Of a DNA stretch of 30,172 nt, positions 1 to 7,830 are shown piece by piece (positions within the stretch are counted from its first letter, which is position 1; each line of letters starts with the position of its first letter). Below the pieces are notes generated by a model. The model saw only the letters and a program-made list of their open reading frames with translations, did not search any database and had not been told where the DNA came from. The stretch is from a bacterium (GTDB taxonomy: Bacteria; Bacillota; Clostridia; Lachnospirales; Lachnospiraceae), in assembly GCA_004562765.1 (NCBI GenBank), contig SFRL01000040.1, forward strand, positions 1 to 30,172, in the 5' to 3' direction. Made by a program: the position numbers and the translations under genes.

Positions 1-795
1 TACAAGCCCCAGGTAGGAAGCAAATTTCTGCGCAGAAGCAAAACGCTGAAAATCACCAACCTCAACCAGAACAGATAATGCGGTGTGCGTCTTGATACCA
101 ATGAAACAACTGAGTTTCTTAACTGATTCTCTGTATTCATCCTTGGAGGCAAGCTCCTCAATGCGTTTGTCCAACCGTTCAAGCTTATCGCTAAGGGTTG
201 CATAGGTCAGCATATATTCGTCGAGGATCTCCTTATAAAGTGCCTCAGGATTTAATGACTTAAGCCATTTGATGTGCGTTGCTGTCCAGTGACTGTTTCC
301 ATCATAACGATAGTTGTGACGAAGACAAAACGCCAGAATCTGCTGCTTGACCTTCTTAAGTGCCAGCTTATGGTCATCCCTCATACGAAGAAATTCCTTT
401 GTTTCCTCGTCTGTTGCTGTAGGGATATGAACAGGACTGTAATTATGCTGTGCCAGACATTTAGCTATAATCTCGGCATCACGTTTGTCAGTCTTTATTC
501 TTCTTCGGCTACGCTGCTCCAGCATCGTAGTCGGAGCAAGTATCACGCAATTGACATTATTGTCAGTCAATTGATGATATAAAGTATAACCGAGGCAACC
601 AGCCTCATAACCGCATATGAAGTTAGCATCGTTTCCGTAGACGGTACGAAGAAACTCCAGATACTTCAGGACATTTTTGTAATCAGCTTCTGTTCTCTGG
701 AAGTGAGAACCTTTCTCTGCATCGATTGTGTACGCACAAAATGTAAAACTTTCTTTGTGTACATCCATTCCTACGTAAACTGTGATATAATTCAT
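1..795 (-). CDS. IS110-family transposase, N-terminal 265 residues (cut by window edge)
   Basis: This reading frame is open from the ATG at 793-795 to the left edge, so only the N-terminal part is present. It begins MNYITVYVGMDVHKES. The RuvC-like DEDD transposase signature of the IS110 family is visible: D11 in GMDVHK, E64 in GYEAG, and D103/D106 in KTDKRDA. The start of the C-terminal transposase_20 region (IGIKTHTALSVLVEVGDF) comes just before the edge; the catalytic serine expected further on is outside the window. A good ribosome binding site (GGGAGGTC) lies 8-10 bases before the start. The enzyme moves its own element by RNA-guided recombination in family members that have been studied. 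Only 33 bases separate it from the stop codon of the upstream ABC permease. There is no internal frameshift, so it may be intact. Confidence 0.9.
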   Translation of the reverse strand, partial: MNYITVYVGMDVHKESFTFCAYTIDAEKGSHFQRTEADYKNVLKYLEFLRTVYGNDANFICGYEAGCLGYTLYHQLTDNNVNCVILAPTTMLEQRSRRRIKTDKRDAEIIAKCLAQHNYSPVHIPTATDEETKEFLRMRDDHKLALKKVKQQILAFCLRHNYRYDGNSHWTATHIKWLKSLNPEALYKEILDEYMLTYATLSDKLERLDKRIEELASKDEYRESVKKLSCFIGIKTHTALSVLVEVGDFQRFASAQKFASYLGLV

Positions 796-817
796 TTGAT
801 GACCTCCCTTTGTATGC

Positions 818-833
818 GGTAATCCCTGTTACC
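818..833. repeat. 16-bp inverted repeat between the transposase start and the permease stop
   Basis: GGTAA and TTACC arms flank a 6-base spacer (TCCCTG). The repeat overlaps the TAA stop of the ABC permease. It could be a subterminal repeat of the IS element, or chance. Confidence 0.4.
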
Positions 834-2838
834 ATTGACTTTGACAATCTTTAGTATACAGGTAAATCCACGAACCTACAATGTATTTTTCGTAGATGAC
901 AACGTCTCCCTCGGTCTCGGGCACGTGCAGATCCTCCGCGCTCTCGATCTCGCCCAGTTCGATCAGGGCATTGATCGTGTTTGTGCAGCGGTCGGTCAGA
1001 CGCAGAGAAGAATACATCTGTGTGCCGTTGGGCAGTTCTTCACCATCAAAGTAGGACATATATCCACCGCCATTTGCAAACCGGATCTCCTCACGTTTAT
1101 GGTCCGTCCGAAGCGTCAGATTCATGCTTGCGCTGATCTTGGATCCTCCATTCCATCCATACTCTGAAAATGCGCCTGCATCAAAGTCCGCCAGAATCGC
1201 ATCAAAGAGTTTCTGCAGATCCTCCTGTGTGCCGTAGACCGGATCATTGTCAAAGAAATACCCTCCCTGAGCATCGACTCTTGCATGCTCTACGCCGGCA
1301 CCGATCAGCTGCCAGTTCAGCTCTTTATAGTTGATTCCATAGTATCCACGCTTGAGCGCCTCCGGGTCATTGAACAGCGCTTCACACTGCGCCGTTAAAA
1401 GTTCTTTAAAGGATGCATCATCCGTTTCAATCCGGTAGGAACGGGACACATTTTTTCCATTGTTCAGTGCATAGGTAATGCCGATATAATCATAATAATA
1501 TGCGCTTTCAGAACTTGCAGAGCCGTCCGCCGGATCGCCGATCAGCTCGGCCTGCTCCATGACGCCGTTTCGTATCTGTGCTTTCTGATCCTTACTGTGA
1601 TCGATGATCAGCTTGTGCAGTGCACGCACCTTTTCCACATCGGAGGCATCTTCAAAGCTCACGTTTCCATTCCCCCACAGGGCAACCTGCTGGATCTCCT
1701 CAGTCTGCGGTACGTAGGATTCAATACCAAACACATCAAACTGCAACAGGCCAATTCCTACAAGAAGTACTGCCACGCAGGTCACACATTCTACTGCGAT
1801 CCGCTTTTTCAGTACGCGGAAGCTCTTTTCGATAAACATCTCTGCCACAAAGAACATAACTGCTGCACAGATCACAAGGAATATCACAAACTTCGTCACC
1901 ATGCGGTTTTGGCTGGTGTATTCCCCGCTCAGATAGGTCCAGCAAAGCGCACCGGCCGCACCGACAACGATCGCTGTTCCCCAGCGGAACACAGGAGCCG
2001 TCCACTTCATGGACAGGAAATCTCCGGCACACTCGATCCGTCTCTTCTGATAAATGTACCATGCCAGTGCCGCAAAGATCAGTCCTGCTCCTGCGTAGAT
2101 CAACAGGGATGAGATTCCCTGCACATGATAGATATTGGTGGAACCATCCACGTAAAAGCCGACGTTTCCAAGCAGATAGGCCACCGGAAACAGCGGATGA
2201 CGGATCTTACTGATCAACTGTTCATTCAGACCGTAGATCATCAGATCCCCCACCACATTGATAAGCGCAACAGATGCGACATACAAAAAGTTCCAGATCA
2301 TATAAAACAGTCCGGCTGCCAGAAGCTGTCCGGTAAACATGATGATAAAACATGCAAAACCATAAAAGAATATGGTCTCACCAACCGTGATGCCAAACCA
2401 TGCCCACACAGACCATGTCATACTGTTCGCCCTTCCGAGGATCACGAGATTGGATGCCAGCGCTGCCAGGATCTGCGGAATGACCATCAGTGCCAGCCCG
2501 GACAGATAGTTGGTCGCAAACAGCTCTGTGCGCGTCACCGGAAATGCATGGATCATGTTCGCACTGCGGCTCTGGTACAGATAGCTGAACACCGCAATTG
2601 CAATGACGATCGCAGCCAGAAACACACTGACCGGCTCTGTCATTCCCATAAAATGGTCACCCACGATCTGCCATGGCTTTGTCTCACTGTAACTTTGCGC
2701 GTGATTTGTAATTTCCAGATACAGCACCATCGGATGCACCATGATCAGATAAAGACCATACAACACTGCAAAGGGCCAGAAGCGTGTCAGATTCTTTTTG
2801 AATATCGTTTTATTAAAACAGGAAATCTTTGACTGCAT
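829..2838 (-). CDS. ABC transporter permease with large extracytoplasmic C-terminal domain
   Basis: A 669-residue membrane protein that is likely the permease partner of the ATPase just upstream. The N-terminal part has about six hydrophobic segments in the ABC-2 style. Two more segments (near MVTKFVIFLVICAAVMFF and CVTCVAVLLVGIGLL) follow, and then a hydrophilic C-terminal domain of roughly 270 residues that should lie outside the membrane. I chose the ATG at 2836-2838 because GGGAGGTG sits 8 bases before it; an in-frame ATG 21 bases upstream has no such site. The gene overlaps the 3' end of the ATPase gene by 26 bases, which suggests translational coupling. The substrate is unknown; YtrA-controlled transporters often respond to cell-wall-active compounds. 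The stop is only 33 bases from an IS110 transposase start, so the last residues may have been changed by insertion. Confidence 0.85.
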   Translation of the reverse strand: MQSKISCFNKTIFKKNLTRFWPFAVLYGLYLIMVHPMVLYLEITNHAQSYSETKPWQIVGDHFMGMTEPVSVFLAAIVIAIAVFSYLYQSRSANMIHAFPVTRTELFATNYLSGLALMVIPQILAALASNLVILGRANSMTWSVWAWFGITVGETIFFYGFACFIIMFTGQLLAAGLFYMIWNFLYVASVALINVVGDLMIYGLNEQLISKIRHPLFPVAYLLGNVGFYVDGSTNIYHVQGISSLLIYAGAGLIFAALAWYIYQKRRIECAGDFLSMKWTAPVFRWGTAIVVGAAGALCWTYLSGEYTSQNRMVTKFVIFLVICAAVMFFVAEMFIEKSFRVLKKRIAVECVTCVAVLLVGIGLLQFDVFGIESYVPQTEEIQQVALWGNGNVSFEDASDVEKVRALHKLIIDHSKDQKAQIRNGVMEQAELIGDPADGSASSESAYYYDYIGITYALNNGKNVSRSYRIETDDASFKELLTAQCEALFNDPEALKRGYYGINYKELNWQLIGAGVEHARVDAQGGYFFDNDPVYGTQEDLQKLFDAILADFDAGAFSEYGWNGGSKISASMNLTLRTDHKREEIRFANGGGYMSYFDGEELPNGTQMYSSLRLTDRCTNTINALIELGEIESAEDLHVPETEGDVVIYEKYIVGSWIYLYTKDCQSQW

Positions 2839-3712
2839 AATCCACACCTCCCAGCTCATAGATAAAGATTTCTTCCAATGTCAGCGGCAGCACATCCAAA
2901 ATCAGCGGATTTGTCGCTGCCATCGCCGCCTCAGCCTCCTTCGGCTCACCCTTCAGGATCAGCGTATGCACGCGTCCGGTCGTCACCTTATGCAGCACCT
3001 GAATGCTGTCCGGGAGCTTTGGCATATCGCCCGCAAACGCCGCCTGCACCTTTGTCACGCTGCCCTGCAGATCAGATAATGATTTCTCGATGAGGATCTT
3101 TCCCTCGTTCATAATGCCCACATGATCACACACATCCTCCAGCTCTCGCAGATTGTGTGAGGATACGAGGACTGTCGTTCCGTGCTCTGCCACGTCGCTC
3201 ATGATAATGCTCCAAATCTGGCGCCTCATGACCGGATCAAGTCCGTCCACCGGCTCATCCAGGATCAAAAGCTCCGGTCTGCAGCAGACAGAAAGCCAGA
3301 ATGCCACCTGCTTTTGCATACCTTTGGAAAGGCTGCGGATATTGCGTCTGACATCCACTGCAGGAAAGCAGTCTGCCAGCGCTGAAAACAGCTCCGCATC
3401 AAACTTCGGATACATGCCCTTATAGTATTTCATCATATCAATGGTATTTGCCTGTGTAAAATAAAAGATATCATCCGGAATATAGGCAAATTTTGCCTTT
3501 ATCGCAGGGTTCTCGTACACGTCCGTGCCGTCGATCTTCACCTCGCCCTGATCCTGCTTATACACGCCGGTAATATGGCGGATGATCGTGGACTTTCCGG
3601 CTCCGTTCGGTCCTACCAGTCCATAGATGGCACCCTTCGGCACATGCATATCCAGATGGTTCAGTGCGCGAAATCCATCAAAATCCTTGACTACATCTGT
3701 AATGCGGATCAT
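2813..3712 (-). CDS. ABC transporter ATP-binding protein
   Basis: This 299-residue cytoplasmic ATPase powers the permease encoded next to it. Walker A is GPNGAGKST at residues 34-42, the signature is the variant LSKGM near residue 135, Walker B plus D-loop is LLILDEPVDGLDP near 156-168, and the H-loop is SSHN. The Q-loop position reads YIPDD rather than carrying a glutamine, as in many BcrA/YtrB-like drug-export ATPases. The C-terminal 80 residues are the regulatory tail usual for this group. It overlaps the repressor gene by 4 bases upstream and the permease by 26 bases downstream, so the three genes form one operon. The specific substrate cannot be read from the sequence. Confidence 0.93.
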   Translation of the reverse strand: MIRITDVVKDFDGFRALNHLDMHVPKGAIYGLVGPNGAGKSTIIRHITGVYKQDQGEVKIDGTDVYENPAIKAKFAYIPDDIFYFTQANTIDMMKYYKGMYPKFDAELFSALADCFPAVDVRRNIRSLSKGMQKQVAFWLSVCCRPELLILDEPVDGLDPVMRRQIWSIIMSDVAEHGTTVLVSSHNLRELEDVCDHVGIMNEGKILIEKSLSDLQGSVTKVQAAFAGDMPKLPDSIQVLHKVTTGRVHTLILKGEPKEAEAAMAATNPLILDVLPLTLEEIFIYELGGVDYAVKDFLF

Positions 3713-4083
3713 TGCTTCTCTCCTCCCTTGGCAATTTCTTCAATGCGTCTGATCAGAGCTTCCTTATCCTCTGACAGATACAACAACTCTCTTACAATTT
3801 CATCAAACTCCTTGAGCAATTCTTCGTTCCTCCTTCCATGCACATCCGACTGCTCTGCCGCAAAACTGCCCTTGCCTGCAACCGTGTAAATATAGCCTTC
3901 TGTTTCCAGTTCACGGTAGGCACGCTGGATGGTGTTCGGATTGATGGCAAGCTCACTGGCCAGTTCCCGCACACTCGGCAGCTTCTCGTCCTTTGCGATG
4001 GCTCCTGTGATGACCAGCCTGCGCAGTCCTTCCTTGATCTGCTCATAGATTGGCTTGGAGTCACGGTAATTCAGCTGTATCAT
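3709..4083 (-). CDS. GntR-family repressor, YtrA subfamily
   Basis: A 124-residue regulator. Residues about 10-75 form the GntR winged helix-turn-helix (PIYEQIKEGLRRLVITG, then LPSVRELASELAINPNT and YRELETEGYIYTVAGKGSF). Only about 40 mostly helical residues follow, too short for a FadR or UTRA effector domain, and this short tail is the mark of the YtrA subfamily. Such proteins usually repress their own operon, which encodes ABC transporters, as here. The ribosome binding site GGAGGAG is well placed before the ATG. A palindrome just after the -10 element upstream is a good candidate operator. The stop overlaps the start of the ATPase gene by 4 bases. Confidence 0.93.
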   Translation of the reverse strand: MIQLNYRDSKPIYEQIKEGLRRLVITGAIAKDEKLPSVRELASELAINPNTIQRAYRELETEGYIYTVAGKGSFAAEQSDVHGRRNEELLKEFDEIVRELLYLSEDKEALIRRIEEIAKGGEKQ

Positions 4084-4189
4084 GCAAACGCTCCTCCTCT
4101 CTTCTTCGTTCGGTTCCCGAACAATTTCATCTTCCTTCTTACGCTTTCACACAACTCCGTCACATATTTGTGTACTATCCGTTCTATGC

Positions 4190-4208
4190 GTATTAGTTGT
4201 GTTAATAC
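4190..4208. promoter_or_regulatory. Candidate operator for the YtrA-type repressor
   Basis: A perfect inverted repeat GTATTA-N7-TAATAC begins one base after the -10 element, so it covers the expected transcription start. Position and symmetry fit autorepression by the dimeric GntR protein encoded next. Confidence 0.65.
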
Positions 4209-4209
4209 A

Positions 4210-4238
4210 GTTATATCACTACATTCTACATATGTCAA
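4210..4238 (-). promoter_or_regulatory. Sigma-A promoter of the gntR-ABC operon
   Basis: A -35 TTGACA (4233-4238) and a -10 TATAAC (4210-4215) are separated by exactly 17 bases on the minus strand. They lie about 130 bases before the repressor start codon. Confidence 0.8.
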
Positions 4239-4331
4239 CCCACTTTTTCTACTCTTCCACTCCATCATTAGCGCAGAGTACAGGCGCCTTGGCGCACGCG
4301 TGACATAATTGAACGGCTGCGCGAGGACAAC

Positions 4332-4362
4332 AAAATTCCCGGGCAGCCAGGGCTGTCCGGGA
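4332..4362 (-). terminator. Probable terminator of the chemotaxis receptor gene
   Basis: An 11-bp GC-rich stem with one mismatch (arms 4337-4347 and 4352-4362, loop of 4) lies 36 bases after the receptor stop. On the minus strand it is followed by ATTTTG, a short U run. A weaker terminator than the others in this window. Confidence 0.55.
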
Positions 4363-4397
4363 GCATAAATATCATGTGAAGTTAAGATTATGTATTG

Positions 4398-6275
4398 TTA
4401 CATCTGGAAGAAATTCATTTCCTCGTTCAACTGCTCGGAAAGAACCTTCAGGTTACCGGCTGCCTCAGCGAGCATATTGATCGTTGCATTGAGTTCTTCC
4501 ATGGAAGCGGTCGTCTCCTCTGCAGAAGCCGCATTCTCCTGCGAAATTGCAGAAAGATTGGAGATCACATCCACTACCTGCGCTCTCGCATGATCGCAGG
4601 AGCTTGCATTGCCGCGGATCACATTCGTACCTTCCCGGGAAACATTGATTCCATCGCTCACTTCGCTGAAACGTGACTTTGTATCGTTCAGTTTCTGCTG
4701 CTGTTCAGCAACCAGTTCCTCTGCCTCCTGCATCACAGCCGTCGTCTGCTCAGACTCTGCCAGCAATGTGTCAATGATCTGCTGGATCTCTGCCGCTGCC
4801 TCATCAGACTGAACGGCCAGCTTCTGGATCTCTCCTGCCACAACAGCAAATCCTCTTCCGGCCTCTCCTGCACGTGCAGACTCAATGGAAGCATTCAGTG
4901 ACAACAGACTGGTCTGATCCGCAATGGAAGTGATCAGCGTTGCCGCTGCTCCGATCTGCTCGATCGATGCATTTGTCATGCGGATCTGCTCTCCGATCCT
5001 TGCAATAGCCGCTGTCGTGCGGTCATTTGACTCGCTCAGCTCCTGCATGGTGATCGTGGAAGCATCACCGGCTGCAGTCATATTCTGTGATGTATTTGTC
5101 AGGCTTCCGACATTATTTACAATGCTCTCGATCACCTCACCCATCGTAGCGATCTCCTGAGAAGCCGTCTCAATCTCCTCCGCCTGTGATACAGCGCCTT
5201 TGGAAATATCCTCCACAGCACGGCTGATCTCATCTGCCGCAGCAGAGGACTGCCCTGCCATCTCATCCAGAGAATTGCCGGAATTGTAAAGCGTATCCGA
5301 AGACTGCTTTAAACCGCCTACGATCGCACGCAGTTTTTCGATCAGATGCTCGATGGCATGTCCCATCTGTCCCAGCTCATCTTTTCGCTTCAGCACAGCG
5401 TCATCTACATCCACATTTAAGCGTCCCTCTGCAACCTCTAGCAGAGCATTTCCCGCTGATACAGTCGCTTTTGCAATGCCGTTTGCGATCAGATATCCGA
5501 CAACCATACAGATCAGCAATACAACGATCGCAATAAATATCAGGGAACCCACTTTCTTGTTAATATATGCCGTGATATCCTCACAGGGCTGACCTGCAAA
5601 CACTGCACCAACAACGGTTCCATCCGAATTCGTCAGCGGAAGATAGACCGCATAATAGTCTTTATCCATGATCACAATGTCACTGGTCTCATAGATCTCG
5701 CCTTTTAGCATGGTCGCCCACACCTCATCTGCTATGTCTGTTCCCACCGGTCGTGAACCATCTTCATTCACCAGAGAAGTCACCATACGTGTCTTTCCCC
5801 AGCAGAGTGTCAACTCAGCATCCGTACTGGCCGTATACCCGTCCAGAGCGTCCTCAGACGGGGAAATATTTTCATCTCCTTTGTAGACGCAGCCGTCATC
5901 GCCCAGACTGTAATCGCCATCCATAAATTCATAAGAGCCTTTTACTGCCTCCGCCAGAAGCGCCAGTCCGTCGATCGCCTCCGTCTGCATACCGTCTGTC
6001 ATGGAATTCCTTGCAAACAGAACGATCACGATCATTGTCACAAGAGCCGGAATCGCAGCCAAAAGAACCAGTTTCGTCTTGATACCCATTCCTTTCGTCT
6101 TTTCACGAGACTTTTTCGGACGTTTTTTCTTTGTCTTTTCCTCCGCCGGTTCTGTCTGTACCGGTTCTGTCTGTACCGGTTCCGTCTGTACCGGCTCCGT
6201 CTGTACCGGCTCCGTTTGTACCACTTCCTCCTGCGCTTGTTCTAACTGTTCTTCCATATTCTGCATTTCATCCAT
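4398..6275 (-). CDS. Methyl-accepting chemotaxis protein with VQTEP repeat
   Basis: A 625-residue transmembrane chemoreceptor. The unusual N-terminus is acidic, contains five VQTEP copies at residues 19-43, and is followed by a lysine-rich stretch. A membrane segment lies near residues 67-88. An extracellular sensor of about 155 residues (Cache-like: it ends YYAVYLPLTNSDGTVVGAVF) comes next, then a second membrane segment near 250-270, a HAMP region (GIAKATVSAGNALLEVAEGR) and the long helical signalling domain. The signalling tip reads SARAGEAGRGFAVVAGEI, nearly the textbook CheA/CheW-binding hairpin. GGAG lies 10 bases before the ATG. No che or flagellar genes are nearby, so it is an orphan receptor. 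The ligand is unknown. The start just before the repeat is supported by the ribosome binding site. Confidence 0.92.
   Translation of the reverse strand: MDEMQNMEEQLEQAQEEVVQTEPVQTEPVQTEPVQTEPVQTEPAEEKTKKKRPKKSREKTKGMGIKTKLVLLAAIPALVTMIVIVLFARNSMTDGMQTEAIDGLALLAEAVKGSYEFMDGDYSLGDDGCVYKGDENISPSEDALDGYTASTDAELTLCWGKTRMVTSLVNEDGSRPVGTDIADEVWATMLKGEIYETSDIVIMDKDYYAVYLPLTNSDGTVVGAVFAGQPCEDITAYINKKVGSLIFIAIVVLLICMVVGYLIANGIAKATVSAGNALLEVAEGRLNVDVDDAVLKRKDELGQMGHAIEHLIEKLRAIVGGLKQSSDTLYNSGNSLDEMAGQSSAAADEISRAVEDISKGAVSQAEEIETASQEIATMGEVIESIVNNVGSLTNTSQNMTAAGDASTITMQELSESNDRTTAAIARIGEQIRMTNASIEQIGAAATLITSIADQTSLLSLNASIESARAGEAGRGFAVVAGEIQKLAVQSDEAAAEIQQIIDTLLAESEQTTAVMQEAEELVAEQQQKLNDTKSRFSEVSDGINVSREGTNVIRGNASSCDHARAQVVDVISNLSAISQENAASAEETTASMEELNATINMLAEAAGNLKVLSEQLNEEMNFFQM
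6148..6222. repeat. Five tandem 15-bp units coding VQTEP
   Basis: Units begin at 6148, 6163, 6178, 6193 and 6208. The plus-strand unit is GGTTCTGTCTGTACC with one to three silent changes between copies (GGT/GGC, TCT/TCC, GTC/GTT). The reading frame and the peptide are kept. Copy number could vary by slipped-strand replication. Confidence 0.95.
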
Positions 6276-6324
6276 AGCAATCCAATCTCCTTTAAAAATA
6301 GAATACTATATCTACATATCTTAT

Positions 6325-6353
6325 ATTCTATATAATCTGTCGAATTCATGCAA
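6325..6353 (-). promoter_or_regulatory. Promoter of the chemotaxis receptor gene
   Basis: A -35 TTGCAT (6348-6353) and a -10 TAGAAT (6325-6330) are separated by 17 bases on the minus strand, about 50 bases before the start codon. Confidence 0.55.
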
Positions 6354-6424
6354 CCTTTTTTGATAAAAATGACTGGTTTTTTCCATTTTAACGCACTTTT
6401 TTGTGAATTCTGCACAAAAATCCC

Positions 6425-7744
6425 CTATAGCTGTGTCTCCACAAAAATGTCATAAATAGAACGGATGGCACGCTCAAAGTCGTCGTTGCTCACACCGATA
6501 ATGATATTCAACTCACTGGATCCCTGATCGATCATCTTGACATTGACCTGAGCATGTGCCAGTGCAGAGAATATCCTGCCCGCCGTACCACGAGTTGATT
6601 TCATACCGCGTCCCACTACCGCTACCAGTGCCAGACCTCCCTCGATCTCGATCGTATCCGGTGCGGCATATTTGTGAATGGCTGAGAGCACCTGCTGCTC
6701 TTTTCCTTCGAAATCGTGACGCTGCACAAATACAGTCATCGTATCGATACCGGAAGGCATGTGCTCAATAGAAATATTGTTCTCTTCAAATGCCTGCAAT
6801 ACCTTGCGACAGAATCCCACCTCGGAATTCATCATATCCTTGTCCACGTTTACAGCCACGAAATCACGAAGTCCCGCTATACCGGTGATCGTGTATTCCG
6901 GCTGGTGGCAGGTACTCTCCACGATCATTGTACCGGGTTCCTCCGGCGCATTGGTATTTCTGATATTGATCGGAATGCCCTCCTTGCGCACAGGGAAGAT
7001 AGCGTCCTCATGAAGCACGCCAGCACCCATGTAGGACAGCTCGCGCAGCTCCTTGTAAGTGATCGTATGAATAACAGCAGGATTGTCAATGATACGGGGA
7101 TCGGAAACCAGAAATCCGGATACATCCGTCCAGTTTTCGTAGATTGCCGCATGCACCGCACGCGCAACGATCGATCCGGTGATGTCAGAACCTCCGCGGG
7201 AGAAGGTATGCACCTCTCCGCTCTCCTTTGATCCGTAAAAACCGGGAATGACCGCACACTCGCACTCTGCCAGTTTCTTTCCCAGCACCTCGTTTGTCTT
7301 GTCCGCCAGGAAATTGCCCTCCTCATCAAAAAAGATGACGGTAGCTGCATCAATAAATTCATAGCCGAGATATTCCGCCATGATGATACCGTTCAAATAT
7401 TCGCCACGACTTGCCGCATAGTCAGCACCGGCCTTATTCTTAAAGTTCTTTGCAATGGTCTTGAACTCCTCGTCTAATGACAAACTCAGATCCAGACCCT
7501 TGATGATGGAATCATAGCGGTCCTTGATCTTTCCGAGCTTTCCGGAAAACTCTTTTCCAGACTCAGCAATATTGTAGCAGTCATACAGCATGTCTGTCAC
7601 CTTGGTGTCCTTTGCATGACGCTTGCCCGGTGCGCTCGGCACCACATATTTACGTGCCTCGTCCGCACGGATGATCGCCCCTACCTTTTTGAACTGCTCT
7701 GCACTTGCGAGAGAGCTTCCGCCAAATTTCACAACCTTAACCAT
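6425..7744 (-). CDS. lysC: Aspartate kinase
   Basis: This enzyme phosphorylates L-aspartate, the first step to lysine, threonine, methionine and diaminopimelate. It is a 439-residue monofunctional form. The N-terminal kinase domain starts with KFGGSSLAS (residues 6-14) and includes GGSDITGSIVARAV near residue 190. Two C-terminal ACT domains follow: ITGIAGLRDFVAVNV to MTVFVQR, and LALVAVVGRGMKSTRGTAGR to the end, the latter including VKMIDQGSSELNI, the usual amino-acid-binding motif. AAGGAG is well placed before the ATG. It stands alone between two unrelated genes. The 86-base upstream gap holds a plausible -10 (TATATT) but no clear -35, and is too short for a lysine riboswitch. Feedback inhibition by lysine or threonine is likely from the ACT domains, but which one cannot be told. 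Confidence 0.95.
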   Translation of the reverse strand: MVKVVKFGGSSLASAEQFKKVGAIIRADEARKYVVPSAPGKRHAKDTKVTDMLYDCYNIAESGKEFSGKLGKIKDRYDSIIKGLDLSLSLDEEFKTIAKNFKNKAGADYAASRGEYLNGIIMAEYLGYEFIDAATVIFFDEEGNFLADKTNEVLGKKLAECECAVIPGFYGSKESGEVHTFSRGGSDITGSIVARAVHAAIYENWTDVSGFLVSDPRIIDNPAVIHTITYKELRELSYMGAGVLHEDAIFPVRKEGIPINIRNTNAPEEPGTMIVESTCHQPEYTITGIAGLRDFVAVNVDKDMMNSEVGFCRKVLQAFEENNISIEHMPSGIDTMTVFVQRHDFEGKEQQVLSAIHKYAAPDTIEIEGGLALVAVVGRGMKSTRGTAGRIFSALAHAQVNVKMIDQGSSELNIIIGVSNDDFERAIRSIYDIFVETQL

Positions 7745-7830
7745 TTTCTTTTCTCCTTCGATTTATATCAAATGTTTTCTTCCACAAATCCCTAATATAC
7801 TACATTTATGCAAAAAAATCTATGATTTTC

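Larger units (their letters stand above)
1..833 (-). mobile_element. IS110-type insertion sequence, partial (transposase end)
   Basis: The transposase gene marks an insertion sequence that leaves the window on the left. Its transposase-start boundary cannot be fixed from one end, but it must lie close to the permease stop codon at 829-831. A short inverted repeat (GGTAA/TTACC) at 818-833 may mark the end. IS110 elements do not need terminal inverted repeats or target duplications, so lack of these means little. The right limit given here is approximate. Confidence 0.55.
4084..4397. other. Intergenic region between the gntR operon and the chemotaxis receptor gene
   Basis: These 314 bases carry no convincing gene. 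They hold the gntR promoter and operator (4190-4238), a small GCGC-CTTG-GCGC hairpin at 4284-4295 and the probable terminator of the chemotaxis receptor gene (4337-4362). A 62-codon frame at 4080-4268 crosses the promoter and is not believed. Confidence 0.6.

Noticed and set aside
2125..2832. A 235-codon plus-strand frame opposite the ABC permease
   Set aside because: Antisense shadow with composition (many His, Cys, Gln) unlike real proteins.
4080..4268. A 62-codon minus-strand frame ending on the start of the GntR gene
   Set aside because: It runs through the -35, the -10 and the operator, so most of it would not be transcribed.
6148..6222. Regular 15-bp repeats considered as a CRISPR-like array
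   Set aside because: No spacers; the units are contiguous codons of the chemoreceptor.
6380..6424. TTTTTGTG/CACAAAAA pairing after the aspartate kinase stop as a terminator
   Set aside because: Weak AT stem without a U run in the right place; kept only as a possible weak structure.
7745..7830. Riboswitch (lysine or other) before aspartate kinase
   Set aside because: The gap is only 86 bases, too short for a lysine riboswitch, and I see no paired structure with a terminator.
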